A DNA stretch of 23,623 nucleotides from an uncultured Sinobacteraceae bacterium (GTDB lineage Bacteria; Pseudomonadota; Gammaproteobacteria; Steroidobacterales; Steroidobacteraceae), in assembly GCA_937902995.1 (NCBI GenBank), contig CALEKY010000069.1, positions 1 through 23,623 of the forward strand. The letters are read 5' to 3'. The notes under the pieces were generated by a model that was not told where the DNA came from, did not search any database, and saw only the letters and a list, made by a program, of their open reading frames with translations. This document shows, one piece after another, positions 8,500-16,990 of the stretch (position 1 is the stretch's first letter; every line of letters begins with the position of its first letter). The position numbers and the translations under genes are program-made.

Positions 8500-9051
8500 T
8501 TACTCGACGTCGTCGGAGATGCCGGCGCCGTACACGCTGAACAGTTTGTCGAGCGTGTTGTAAAGGGCGACGCGCTCGCTCTCAGACAAGGTCAGCAGAA
8601 TCTCGGCCTGGCGGCGCTGAGCGGTCGGCAATACGGACTTGTAAAGCGCCTTGCCCTTGGCGGTCACCGACACGACGACCGGGGCAGCGAGCGCTTCGGC
8701 ATAGGCACTGCCGCGCTTGAGTGTCTTCGTCTTGGTCAAGCCGCGTTTCGTCATGACCCGCAACGTCCGGCTGACCTGGCCCTTGTCCATGTTGCTGCGC
8801 GCCGTGAGCTCGGAGAAGCGCAGCGGCGAGAAGCGGGTCACGAGCGCCAACAGGCGCCATTCCGGCAAGCTCAGCCCGAACTCCTCCAGATAGCGCTTCG
8901 TCACGTTGGTGCGCAACGCATTAGACAAGCGAGTCAGACGAAACGTGACAAAGTCTTCGACGTGCAATCCGCTGCCGGTTCGGGAAACCTTACTCCAAGG
9001 AGAAGCCTTCGAAGCTCGCTTCGAGGCACGATTGGCAGTTTTCTTGTTCAA
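8500..9051 (-). CDS. MarR-family transcriptional regulator
   Basis: The 183-aa protein has a MarR-type winged helix: SLPEWRLLALV, then FSELTARSNMDKGQVSRTLRVMTKRG (helix-turn-helix about 79-104), a wing region, and VTAKGKALY. MarR proteins bind palindromic operators as dimers and usually lose binding on contact with small phenolic or other ligands. The first 30 residues are rich in Lys, Arg and Ser. The only start codon at the far end of the frame is TTG (9051), because a TGA lies 30 bp further upstream; a GTG at codon 31 could also start a typical MarR length of about 153 aa. It is convergent with the diguanylate cyclase gene, and its target is not evident. Confidence 0.85.
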   Translation of the reverse strand: MNKKTANRASKRASKASPWSKVSRTGSGLHVEDFVTFRLTRLSNALRTNVTKRYLEEFGLSLPEWRLLALVTRFSPLRFSELTARSNMDKGQVSRTLRVMTKRGLTKTKTLKRGSAYAEALAAPVVVSVTAKGKALYKSVLPTAQRRQAEILLTLSESERVALYNTLDKLFSVYGAGISDDVE

Positions 9052-9462
9052 GGGAGTCTCACAACAGTTGGGGGGAAATCAAAAAGAGGCGCAATTCTGC
9101 CGCAACCGTGCGAATTTGGAATAGGTTAGTGCACATCTAAAGCGCTTTTTTCGCCGTAACTTCTCCCCGTCGGCCGGCGCTTCGCATCCGCGACGCAACA
9201 TTGCGAATTCGTCATCTTTTCGGGGCAGTGGTTGTCCCCATGATTCGGTCCGCGAATGTCGCAAACAATTTTTCACCTGGCATTCGCGCCCCATCGAAAC
9301 GACGTCCGGACAACGAAAACTGCCCGTCGCGCTTCGACTTCGCACCATGATCGCAAGCGGTACATCACGAGACCTGCGTCACCGTTGCGACAAATTCGAA
9401 GTGCAGCGGCGAAACGGCGCTGCTATGGTCCGCCGCGCGCGTGTTCCGGCTGGGGGGAGAAA
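9052..9462. other. 411-bp intergenic region between divergent MarR and small ORF genes
   Basis: No gene with coding character is visible in either strand. The region is less GC-rich in places (for example near 9070-9150) and should contain the promoters of the MarR gene (minus) and the 65-aa gene (plus). TGCGAATT occurs twice (about 9110 and 9200). I could not define convincing -35/-10 pairs or a MarR operator. Confidence 0.5.
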
Positions 9463-9660
9463 ATGGCACAGCACGACGAACGGGCGCGCATCCTGGAGGA
9501 ATGGCTGCGATTACCCGCATCGCGCCGCAAGCATGCGACCGATGTCATTGCGTTCGCATACCGCTTGCTCCAAGAGCGCCCAGAATTCCTGGATGTCACG
9601 ACCGGGCACGACCAAATCGTTGCATGGTTACTGCCGCACTTGGCGTCGGAAAACTCCTGA
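9463..9660 (+). CDS. Small hypothetical protein, 65 aa
   Basis: The ATG at 9463 is preceded by a strong GGGGGGAG ribosome site 3-4 nt upstream, which supports a real gene. The 65-aa product is soluble and mostly helical (an acidic/basic helix, then HATDVIAFAYRLLQERPEFLD and a C-terminal WLLPHLA segment). No signal peptide, membrane segment or known motif is visible. It is convergent with the PEP-carboxylase-like gene and separated from it by a hairpin. Function unknown. Confidence 0.6.
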   Translation: MAQHDERARILEEWLRLPASRRKHATDVIAFAYRLLQERPEFLDVTTGHDQIVAWLLPHLASENS

Positions 9661-9686
9661 GGCTCGGTGCAGGGTCCAACCGAGCC
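9661..9686. terminator. Candidate bidirectional terminator hairpin
   Basis: GGCTCGGT and ACCGAGCC form a perfect 8-bp stem around a 10-nt loop, filling the 34-bp gap between two convergent genes. No U-tract follows in either direction, so it may act as a mRNA 3'-end barrier rather than a classic terminator. Confidence 0.45.
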
Positions 9687-9694
9687 GGCACGGC

Positions 9695-12409
9695 TCACGC
9701 GCCTTGCAATGCTTGGCTGATGCCGGTGACCGAGGCCAACAGCGCTGCAAGCAACTCCTTGTCGTCGCGACCGCCCTGACGCCAGCGTTGGAGAAGCTCC
9801 ACTTGCACCAAGTGCATCGGATCGATGTAAGGGGCTCGCAAGCGAATCGAGCGCTGAATCGTCGGCTCGTCATCCAGCAGTCGCTTTTTGCCTTTGAGCG
9901 TCAGGATGTGGGCCTTGGTCCGCGCATATTCGTCGCGTAAGACCGGAATGAAGCGCCGATGATCGGCATCGACCAGCCGCTCGTAGTGCTCGGCGATCTC
10001 GAGGTCGGCACGTGCCAATGCCAGCTCGATCTCATCGATCAGCTGCTCGAAGAAGTACCAGCGCTCGTACATCTCCTTGAGCGTCTCCAGTCCGACCGAT
10101 GCAATCGCCTTCTCGAGCGCACTGCCGGCGCCGAACCAGCCGGGCAGCATGTAACGCGATTGCGACCATGCATGCGCCCATGGGATGGAGCGCAGTGCCG
10201 CCACACCGGTGCGATCCATGCGCAACAACGGTCGCGAGCCGATCTGCATCCGCTCGATGACATCGATCGGTGTGACCTGACGAAAGAACGCGTAGAACTC
10301 GGGGTCATCGAACACGATCGCCCGATACACGCGCCCGCTTTCGGCAGCCATCAGTTCCATCGCTTCGCGCCAACGCGGCTCCACCTGCTCTGCCGCCATT
10401 GCCCCTGCGCTCGCCAGCGACAGCGCATGAAATGCCTGCTCGAAGATCCGCAGCGCGATCGGCCGCAACCCGTATTTTTCCTTGATGAGCTCTCCGGCCT
10501 CGGTGAGCCGCAGCCTCCCCTGGCGCGCATCGTCAGGTCCGCTACGGACGAGCACTTCCGCACGCCCTCCGCTGCGATCGGCGCTGCCTGCTTGACCGTG
10601 AAAGAGCGTGAGCTCGATCCCATGCCGCTTGGCCGCAGCGAACAACGCTTCCTGCGCGCGCCGCACCAGCCAGCGCGAACGAATCATGCCGGTATCTCGG
10701 TTGCTGGCCGAGTAACCGATCATCACGTACTGATGATTACCTCGATTCATTAAGTGACGCCGGTAGGCCGGCTCGCTGAAGAGCTGCTCGATGATTTCGC
10801 CGCAGCGTTCGAGCGACTCCGCCGATTCGAACAGCGGCGCGACATCCACCGGCACATCGCCCGAACGGCGATCTGCCATGTCCGCCCAACGGGCGAGAAC
10901 GAGGACCGAGAGAATGTCGTCCGCACCTTGTGTCGAGCTCACGACGTACGGCCCGATCGCCTCCGGACCGTACCGGTGGCGGCAATGGGTCAGCGCCTCG
11001 AACACCCAGAGCGTGCGCTTGCCCGTTGCATCGAGCACGGTGTCGGGACCTTCATCCTTGTCCAACGCATCGCGCAACCGCGCCAACCGTTCATGCGGGG
11101 ACTTCCGGCCCCACTCAGGATCGCCCAAACCTTGACCGATCACGGCGCGATGCACGCTAGCGTTCTGGCGGATGTCCAGCGTTGCAAGATGGAAACCGAA
11201 CGTCCGAATGCGCCGCAGCAGCCGTTTCACTTGAAACAACCCGGCATGCTCGCCTTTGTTGGCCGCCAGACTGGCCGCAATCAGCTCGATGTCCTTCAAA
11301 AACTCGTTTACCGATTCGTATTGGTGCTGGCGGCCCTCGTAGGTGGAGCGCAAGCGTTCGAGCACCTGCCCCAGGAACACGCGGTACGGCATCCGGTCGT
11401 GCCGTGCCGGCGTCAGCGTGCCCGCCGACGGCAGCATCACCATGTAATGCTCGATGCGCGCTTGCAGCTCGGGCGAAACCGCCACCCGCGTCGCGCTCTG
11501 GGACAGCGCTTCCTGCAACGCCTGACATTCCAGGAAGTAATTGTTGACGATGAGTTGCTGATGGCGGGCCAGCGTTTCGCGAATCGCCTTGGCGTGCACG
11601 TCGGGATTGCCGTCCATGTCGCCGCCGACCCATGAGCCGAAGCGCAGGATTTCAGTCGGCTCCACGTTGCGGGCGTCCGGGCCGTACACCTTGACCAGCG
11701 TCTCCGCGATCTCTTCGTAAAAGACCGGCACGATCTGGTACAGAACTTCGACGAGGAAGAACAGCACGTGCTCGCGTTCGTCGGCCACGGTCAACCGTTC
11801 GCGGGAGTTCTCGGCGGTCTGCCATCCGGAGGTGATCTCCGCGCGTATTCGCTCCCAGATCGTGCGCGTTTCGATATCGAACGACGTCAAGCCGAGCCGG
11901 CCCAGCAGCAGTTGGGCGACCTTTTGTTGTTTGCGCAATAGCGTCCGGCGCGTCGATTCCGTCGGATGCGCCGTGAACACCGGCTCGATGCGCAGCCCGT
12001 CCAGCAACCGACGGACGCGATCCAAGGTCACGCCGTTGGCGTGGAGCTTGACGAGCGCATCCTCGATGCCGCTCGGCTGCCTCGCTCCTTCGTTCAAGTA
12101 CTGGCGACGACGGCGGATGCGGTGCACTTTCTCCGCCAGGTTCACCATCTCGAACCACGTGGAGAACGACCGCAAGAAATCGCGCGCGACCTCCGCGGAG
12201 ATCCCGCCGATCGTCTGCACCAATGCATCCGCGTTCGGCGTCTCGCCCTCGCGCCATGCGATGGCCGCTTGGCGGCTGCGTTCCACCGCCTCGAACAAGT
12301 CTTCGCCGCCCTGCTCGCGGATCACCTCGCCGACGAGCACGCCGAGCCGATGCACGTCTTCGCGCAATTCAGCGTCTTTCGCGGGAAAGTTGAGATGTTG
12401 GCGGGGCAT
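9695..12409 (-). CDS. Phosphoenolpyruvate carboxylase-family protein with altered active site
   Basis: The 904-aa protein spans the full PEPC family length and keeps many signatures: VFTAHPTESTRR with catalytic H148, LDIRQ, APLFES with metal ligand E528, FHG with H604, R612, GSRP, LRSIPW and YIDPMHLVQVELL. Several core positions differ from E. coli PEPC: GYSDSAKD is GYSASNRD (metal ligand D543 is A568, K546 is R571), GRGG is GQAG (R581 is Q606), GGDRDGNP is GGDMDGNP (M265), and the C-terminal NTG is QGA. Codons for A568 and R571 were read directly on the minus strand. The family enzyme makes oxaloacetate from PEP and bicarbonate, but activity here is doubtful, so no ppc symbol is given. ATG at 12409 has a weak GGAT site. 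The frame is intact, arguing against simple decay. Confidence 0.85.
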   Translation of the reverse strand: MPRQHLNFPAKDAELREDVHRLGVLVGEVIREQGGEDLFEAVERSRQAAIAWREGETPNADALVQTIGGISAEVARDFLRSFSTWFEMVNLAEKVHRIRRRRQYLNEGARQPSGIEDALVKLHANGVTLDRVRRLLDGLRIEPVFTAHPTESTRRTLLRKQQKVAQLLLGRLGLTSFDIETRTIWERIRAEITSGWQTAENSRERLTVADEREHVLFFLVEVLYQIVPVFYEEIAETLVKVYGPDARNVEPTEILRFGSWVGGDMDGNPDVHAKAIRETLARHQQLIVNNYFLECQALQEALSQSATRVAVSPELQARIEHYMVMLPSAGTLTPARHDRMPYRVFLGQVLERLRSTYEGRQHQYESVNEFLKDIELIAASLAANKGEHAGLFQVKRLLRRIRTFGFHLATLDIRQNASVHRAVIGQGLGDPEWGRKSPHERLARLRDALDKDEGPDTVLDATGKRTLWVFEALTHCRHRYGPEAIGPYVVSSTQGADDILSVLVLARWADMADRRSGDVPVDVAPLFESAESLERCGEIIEQLFSEPAYRRHLMNRGNHQYVMIGYSASNRDTGMIRSRWLVRRAQEALFAAAKRHGIELTLFHGQAGSADRSGGRAEVLVRSGPDDARQGRLRLTEAGELIKEKYGLRPIALRIFEQAFHALSLASAGAMAAEQVEPRWREAMELMAAESGRVYRAIVFDDPEFYAFFRQVTPIDVIERMQIGSRPLLRMDRTGVAALRSIPWAHAWSQSRYMLPGWFGAGSALEKAIASVGLETLKEMYERWYFFEQLIDEIELALARADLEIAEHYERLVDADHRRFIPVLRDEYARTKAHILTLKGKKRLLDDEPTIQRSIRLRAPYIDPMHLVQVELLQRWRQGGRDDKELLAALLASVTGISQALQGA

Positions 12410-12543
12410 GGCGAGCCATCCGACAGTCGAGCGGTCTTCGCAAGGCGCGCAAGTCTATCGCATGGCCGCAGCCGAGGAATCGGCAAGAGCCGTCCTCGTA
12501 TTTCCTGGGGTCGGATCCTAGTGGGATCGAACGGGACGCGGTG

Positions 12544-12873
12544 TCAAGCGGTCGCCTGGATCGTGCGCGCGTACGCCGCATGCAGCAGAGATTCGGCAGT
12601 TTTCTCCGCCCGCGGCGCAAGCAACAGACGCAGCATCACATCGTCGCTGGGGCGGGCCGGATCGTCGAGCAGCACCTGTTCGATGAAGCGCGTCACCCGA
12701 TGCTGAATCTCGTTGATGAACCGCAGCTTCGGCGCATCGATCTCCTGCTCGCCCTTCGGGCTGTAGAAATTCCGTGCTTCCAAGGTGAGCTCGTACATGA
12801 ACCGAGCGAGGAACCGCGCCTGCTCCAATGCGGACAGTCCTTTGAAGTGCTGGATCTCCGACTCGATGTTCAT
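12544..12873 (-). CDS. Hypothetical protein, 109 aa
   Basis: The ATG at 12873 is placed by a strong AGGAGG four bases upstream; the frame stays open to 12993 without coding character. The product is a soluble, mostly helical protein beginning MNIESEIQHFKGLSALEQARF, without signal peptide or membrane segments. It is the gene directly upstream of the PEPC-like gene (134 bp gap) and 139 bp downstream of the TonB-like gene, all on the same strand. I do not recognise the family. Confidence 0.75.
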   Translation of the reverse strand: MNIESEIQHFKGLSALEQARFLARFMYELTLEARNFYSPKGEQEIDAPKLRFINEIQHRVTRFIEQVLLDDPARPSDDVMLRLLLAPRAEKTAESLLHAAYARTIQATA

Positions 12874-13012
12874 AGTGCCTCCTGACCGCAGATCATTGCG
12901 AGGGGCGCTGGTGTTCGCAACGGCGAGGCGTCGAACGGAGGCTGCAGGCAGATGAACGGCGTTGCGGGTCCGATTCTGTCGGGTCGCCGGCAAAACGCTC
13001 CGTGACGCGACC

Positions 13013-13939
13013 TCAAGCCGGGAAGAAGTCGATCGGCTTCGTTACCGTAATCGCCTCCACATCCTTCGCGTCGAACCGGAACTGTTTGACGCGCGCGACC
13101 AGCCGACGTTCGAATTCCGGATCGTTCAACTCGCTGGAGATGATCTCGCAACGCACGACCGTTCCGTCAGGGGCGATCGTCAGCTCGAGCACGAGCTTGC
13201 CCTTGAGATCGGGCTTCTCGCGCAATGCTCGCTGGTAGATCGAATCGATCGCGCCTCTGTTGCGGTCGAACACCAGCGTGATTTCCTCCTCAGTGCGTGC
13301 AGCTTTCTTGCTGCCCGAACCACGACGTACGTTGTCCTGAGCCTGGCGCTCGAGCACGGCGGAAGTGACCTGAGTGGTCGTGTGTCCGCTCAGAGAACCT
13401 GCGCCCCCGCCATAACCTCTGCTGAGCGCAGCAGTGTTGATGCCTCCGCTGCCGGTACCGACCTTGGAGGTCAGCAACGAACGCTCCGAGCGCGTCTGCT
13501 CGTCGACTTTGCCGGTGAGGTTCCGCGTTTGCGCCGCTTTCTCAACGATGGCGCTATCGCGCAAATCGGCGAGCTGATCCTGCAATTTCAGCAAGCCCGA
13601 CTTCTGCGCCCGTTCGCGTGCGTCCTCCACCTTCGGCTGAGGTTTCGGTTGCTCCGGCTTCGGCTCCACTTTCTGAGGCTCGGGCTTCTTCTCCTCTACC
13701 TTCGGCGGCGGAGGCGGCGGCGGTGGGGCCTTCTTCTCGATCACGAGCTTGACGATGCGATCGGGAATTTCCGGTGCCGTCGACCGAGTCCTCTCCGGGA
13801 CGGGCAGCAACGGAATGAGGATCGCGAACACCGCGAAGATCGCGAACGCCGTCCACACGATCTTGCGGAAACGGGCCTCGATCTCCTCGGTCGGCGACCA
13901 GGGCAACTCATACAGTCGATAAAACGGTGCGAGCGTCAT
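13013..13939 (-). CDS. TonB-like energy transducer with AgmX/PglI-type C-terminal domain
   Basis: The 308-aa protein has a short cytoplasmic N-terminus, one membrane helix (about 27-45, IVWTAFAIFAVFAILIPLL), a periplasmic Pro/Lys/Glu-rich stretch (72-103, starting with eight prolines) and a folded C-terminal domain (about 218-308). This is the plan of TonB and TolA. The C-terminal part (EEITLVFDRNRGAIDSIYQR, then LVLELTIAPDGTVVRCEII) resembles the AgmX/PglI domain known from Myxococcus gliding proteins. It should couple ExbB/ExbD proton flow to work at the envelope. The ATG at 13939 lies 5 bp after the second exbD gene. It is the last envelope gene of the long operon. The gene it energises is unknown. 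Confidence 0.85.
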   Translation of the reverse strand: MTLAPFYRLYELPWSPTEEIEARFRKIVWTAFAIFAVFAILIPLLPVPERTRSTAPEIPDRIVKLVIEKKAPPPPPPPPKVEEKKPEPQKVEPKPEQPKPQPKVEDARERAQKSGLLKLQDQLADLRDSAIVEKAAQTRNLTGKVDEQTRSERSLLTSKVGTGSGGINTAALSRGYGGGAGSLSGHTTTQVTSAVLERQAQDNVRRGSGSKKAARTEEEITLVFDRNRGAIDSIYQRALREKPDLKGKLVLELTIAPDGTVVRCEIISSELNDPEFERRLVARVKQFRFDAKDVEAITVTKPIDFFPA

Positions 13940-13944
13940 GGCCG

Positions 13945-14484
13945 TCAATGAATGAGTTGCGCAGTGCGTGCCGGTGCCGGCGTGGTCTGTTTCAGCTCGC
14001 TCTCGACGACGGCGAGCGAGACCTTGCCGTAATCCGCGTCCGTACAAGTCGCCATGACCTTACGCAGCACGCTGTAAGGCGTGGCGCGGTCGCCGAGAAT
14101 CGTCACTTCGCGGTCCTTGATATCCATCTGCGCTGCGTCTTGCAGCACGGTGTCTGCTTGCGATTGCAGCGCTTCCTTCAACGGCCGAATCACCGTCTCG
14201 TTCGAGGCAATCACCTCGGGAATCGTTGCGACGAGGCGGCCGTCGACGAGCACTTCGCCCTTCGTGATCATCACGACGACGCTCGGGCGCGGCTTCTTGT
14301 CCGCCACCGACTCGGGAATCGAGATGTTTTTCGTGTTCGGCAAGATCTCGACGTCGGACGTGTGCACGAGCAGGAACACGACCAGGATCATCAGCATGTC
14401 GATGAACGGCACGAGCGTCATGTGGTTCGCGCCGTGCGTCGATGCCTGACGCTTGCGATGACGTTTGATGCGATACGGCGTCAT
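13945..14484 (-). CDS. Biopolymer transport protein ExbD (second copy)
   Basis: The 179-aa protein has the ExbD/TolR plan: a basic cytoplasmic N-terminus, one membrane helix (about 22-41) containing the conserved proton-carrying aspartate D29 in VPFIDMLMILVVF, and a periplasmic domain. It overlaps the upstream exbD by ATGA, which implies translational coupling and a defined stoichiometry. It is only about 20% similar by eye to its neighbour, so the two may form a heteromer rather than being redundant. Confidence 0.9.
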   Translation of the reverse strand: MTPYRIKRHRKRQASTHGANHMTLVPFIDMLMILVVFLLVHTSDVEILPNTKNISIPESVADKKPRPSVVVMITKGEVLVDGRLVATIPEVIASNETVIRPLKEALQSQADTVLQDAAQMDIKDREVTILGDRATPYSVLRKVMATCTDADYGKVSLAVVESELKQTTPAPARTAQLIH

Positions 14485-14987
14485 GTCGGCGCGTCTCCCA
14501 CCGAGACGTCAGGGAACAGCTCCGCCAGATCCCAATTCGATCCCGGCACCTGGAACACGCGTACCGTGTCCATCACCTTGACCAGCGTTTCGTACTGAAT
14601 GTCCTGTTCGAGCAGGATCGTCGCATCGGTCTTGTCGGGATACTTGGATTTGACGAGCTGCAGATACTCCGACAGCGCCTTCAGGTCGTAGACCTCGCCG
14701 ACACGCGGCACGGTCTTCAACACGCCAGTTCCGCGATCGGCGACCTCGATGCCTTCCTTGCGAATGATGACTTCCAGATTCAGACCCTCGGGCAGATCCG
14801 GCACGGCAGCATCCGCCCCAGGCAGATTGAGCTCGAGAATGTTCGTCTTCGTGAAGACGGCGCTGAAAATCAGGAAGAAAATGAGGATCAGCATCATGTC
14901 GACCATCGGGACGACATTGATCTCGTGCCGCCCGCGATAGCGCTCATGATTGCGTCGCACTCGCCTCGCGACTTTCGACTGCGCCAT
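14481..14987 (-). CDS. Biopolymer transport protein ExbD (first copy)
   Basis: The 168-aa protein has one membrane helix (about 24-45) with D30 in VPMVDMMLILIFFLIF, the conserved ExbD/TolR/MotB-like proton site, followed by a periplasmic domain. The ATG at 14987 has GAGGA 8 nt upstream. It follows the ExbB gene by 37 bp and overlaps the next exbD by 4 bp. With ExbB it should form the proton channel that drives the TonB-like protein. Confidence 0.92.
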   Translation of the reverse strand: MAQSKVARRVRRNHERYRGRHEINVVPMVDMMLILIFFLIFSAVFTKTNILELNLPGADAAVPDLPEGLNLEVIIRKEGIEVADRGTGVLKTVPRVGEVYDLKALSEYLQLVKSKYPDKTDATILLEQDIQYETLVKVMDTVRVFQVPGSNWDLAELFPDVSVGDAPT

Positions 14988-15024
14988 GAAAGAGTTCCTC
15001 GGTGTCTCGCGCGGCTCAAACGAC

Positions 15025-15717
15025 TTACGCGATTCCGTGCGCCTGACGGCCGCGCGGTGCGGCTGCAGGCTCGGCCTCCGTCTCCTGCCGACGTTCGACG
15101 ACCGAGTTCAGGAACTTCACGTTGGCGATTTCGAGGCTGTCGATGAGCTTCGTGGTCTTCGCCTCGAGGAACATGTGCGCCAACAACAACGTGATCGCAA
15201 CGAACAGACCCGAAGCCGTGTTGTTCATGGCGACGGAAATGCTCGCTGCCAACAGACTCGCCTTCTCCGCCGGATTCGCCGTCGCAATCGATGCGAAGGC
15301 GGCGATCAGGCCGATAACCGTACCGAGCAGACCGGTGAGCATGCCGATGTTCGCGAGCGCCTGCAGATATGGCGTGCGCTTCTCGATGCGCGGAATCACT
15401 TCGAGCAAGCTCTCGTCCATGGCTTTCTCGATGTCGTCGCGACGACGGGCGCCGGCGATCCGTGCGATGCCGTAGTTGAGCGCCGTTGCGATCGACGCGC
15501 TCGACTTCTGCGTGATCGCGATCACCTGCTTGAAGTTGCCGTTCGCGATCAACGGCGCAACTTGATTCCACACGCGTCGGTTGTTCGTCATCTCCGCGGT
15601 GAGGAAGATGTATCGCTCGATGGCGATGGCGATGCCCACGACGAAGATCGTGGCCAACAAATAGAGGAATGGACCGCCCTCACGGAAGAAGTTGACCACG
15701 TAGTCAAAGAAGCTCAT
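15025..15717 (-). CDS. MotA/TolQ/ExbB proton channel protein
   Basis: The 230-aa inner-membrane protein has the ExbB/TolQ arrangement: a first helix near residues 16-36, a long cytoplasmic loop, then two helices near 122-142 and 163-185. The second carries the conserved GMLTGLLGTVIGLIAAF segment and the third NNTASGLFVAITLLLAH. The ATG at 15717 has AGGAG 8 nt upstream; the frame extends to 15771 without a better site. It lies 86 bp after the small secreted-protein gene. The short tail after the third helix is Ala/Glu-rich. Confidence 0.93.
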   Translation of the reverse strand: MSFFDYVVNFFREGGPFLYLLATIFVVGIAIAIERYIFLTAEMTNNRRVWNQVAPLIANGNFKQVIAITQKSSASIATALNYGIARIAGARRRDDIEKAMDESLLEVIPRIEKRTPYLQALANIGMLTGLLGTVIGLIAAFASIATANPAEKASLLAASISVAMNNTASGLFVAITLLLAHMFLEAKTTKLIDSLEIANVKFLNSVVERRQETEAEPAAAPRGRQAHGIA

Positions 15718-15803
15718 CGAATAGACTCCTGTTGAAGGCTTTGAGGCGGTTGTCTCAAGTGCGATGTGCAAAATTGCGTGACATAAGGCTCGAATGCTGA
15801 GAC

Positions 15804-16214
15804 TTACTTCTCAGCTCCGCGACCGGAAGGCACGGCCGGCACGGCGGAATCGCCGCCGCCGCTCGTCACCGCTTCGTAATACGTCACTTCCCGACGAAAA
15901 ACGTCACGATCGACCGGCGTCAGAACTTCGTCCAGCAGCGTATTGAACGGCTGCCCCGGAAGCTCACCGATATCGGCCTTCTTCCACGGCACGATGTAAA
16001 GAACCTTCGGCAACTCGCGATTACCCGTCACGACCGTCGTGTCGAGCTCCAACCGATCGGTGCGCGACGCGGATGACGTCCGTTGCGGCTCGGCGCTCTC
16101 TTGTACCGGCTTCTCCTCCCGCTCCTCGGTCGCCTCGGGCTCCGCACCGAATGCGTGCATCGCGAACGTCGCGCTAGCGACGAGCGACACCATACGCGCG
16201 AACGATCTCCTCAT
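15804..16214 (-). CDS. Small secreted hypothetical protein of the ExbB operon
   Basis: The 136-aa product starts at ATG 16214, overlapping the TPR lipoprotein gene by ATGA, with GGGAG upstream. It has a Sec signal peptide (about 1-24, SLVASATFAMHAFGA) and then an acidic low-complexity stretch (EATEEREEKPVQESAE). A folded-looking region follows, with LDTTVVTGNRELPKVLYIVPWKK and FNTLLDEVLTPVDRDVF in shorter blocks. I do not recognise the family. Position between the TPR genes and exbB suggests a periplasmic accessory of the motor. Confidence 0.75.
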   Translation of the reverse strand: MRRSFARMVSLVASATFAMHAFGAEPEATEEREEKPVQESAEPQRTSSASRTDRLELDTTVVTGNRELPKVLYIVPWKKADIGELPGQPFNTLLDEVLTPVDRDVFRREVTYYEAVTSGGGDSAVPAVPSGRGAEK

Positions 16215-16990
16215 GACCCTGCTCCCGATGCGCGCTGCGCGCTTTCGAGCCTCACTTTCAATTCTCTCACCCAGTTGGCGACCCTCTCGTCCGGCGCCGA
16301 CGACAACGCCAGGTAACGCTCGAACGATTCGAGTGCGCGTTGTGGCTGCTGCAGATACAAGTCGCACAGCACTCCGAGATTCAGATAGGCGTTCGCGTAG
16401 TTGGGATCGATCTCCACGGCGCGCACGTATGCGGCTTCGGCCTCTTTGAAACGTCCTTGATGGCGATACACGATGCCGAGTTGGTTGTATGCCGCCGCAT
16501 GATCCGGCTTGCGCTCGAGCGCAGCTTTCAAGCTCTTCTCGGCCTCCTCGAACCGCCCTGCCTTGGACTGCAAGATGCCGAGGTTCACGAGCGGGCCGGA
16601 ATACATCGGGTATTTCTCGGCGAGCGAACTGAATGCCTGCTCGGCCGCGCCGGAATTACCCGCGTTGACCAACGCAACGGCCCGATCGAACTCTTGCAGC
16701 GCCTCGGGCGGAAGCGACATCTCCGGTGCCGAGCCATCCTGTTGCACTCCAGGAGCTTGCGTGTTCGCACTCGCCGACGATCGCGATCGCTCGCCTTCGA
16801 GAGGGAAGGTCTGTGCGGACGACACCGGCGGCTGCGCGGGCACGGACGCTTTCGTTTCGGATGCTGTCGGCTTGACTGCGGACGTCGAACCGCAGCCCGA
16901 CAAGAGGAACGCGCCCAGCAGCAGCAATGCCTGCTGCGGTACCGCGCGCGCCAATCGCCTGCTAGTGCATCGCCGGAACATAGTCCTCAC
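16211..16990 (-). CDS. Tetratricopeptide-repeat lipoprotein
   Basis: The 259-aa protein starts with a lipoprotein signal peptide ending in the lipobox LLSGC (C33), followed by a Ser/Thr/Ala linker and TPR repeats from about residue 90 to 240 (for example GRFEEAEKSLKAALERKPDHA and GRFKEAEAAYVRAVEIDPN in separate repeats). It should sit on the periplasmic face of a membrane, likely the outer one since no Asp follows the cysteine. GTG 16990 or ATG 16981 may start it; both overlap the end of the large TPR gene by 20-29 bp, and a GGAG lies 4 nt before the GTG. Its C-terminal overlap with the next gene is ATGA. Confidence 0.88.
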   Translation of the reverse strand: MRTMFRRCTSRRLARAVPQQALLLLGAFLLSGCGSTSAVKPTASETKASVPAQPPVSSAQTFPLEGERSRSSASANTQAPGVQQDGSAPEMSLPPEALQEFDRAVALVNAGNSGAAEQAFSSLAEKYPMYSGPLVNLGILQSKAGRFEEAEKSLKAALERKPDHAAAYNQLGIVYRHQGRFKEAEAAYVRAVEIDPNYANAYLNLGVLCDLYLQQPQRALESFERYLALSSAPDERVANWVRELKVRLESAQRASGAGS

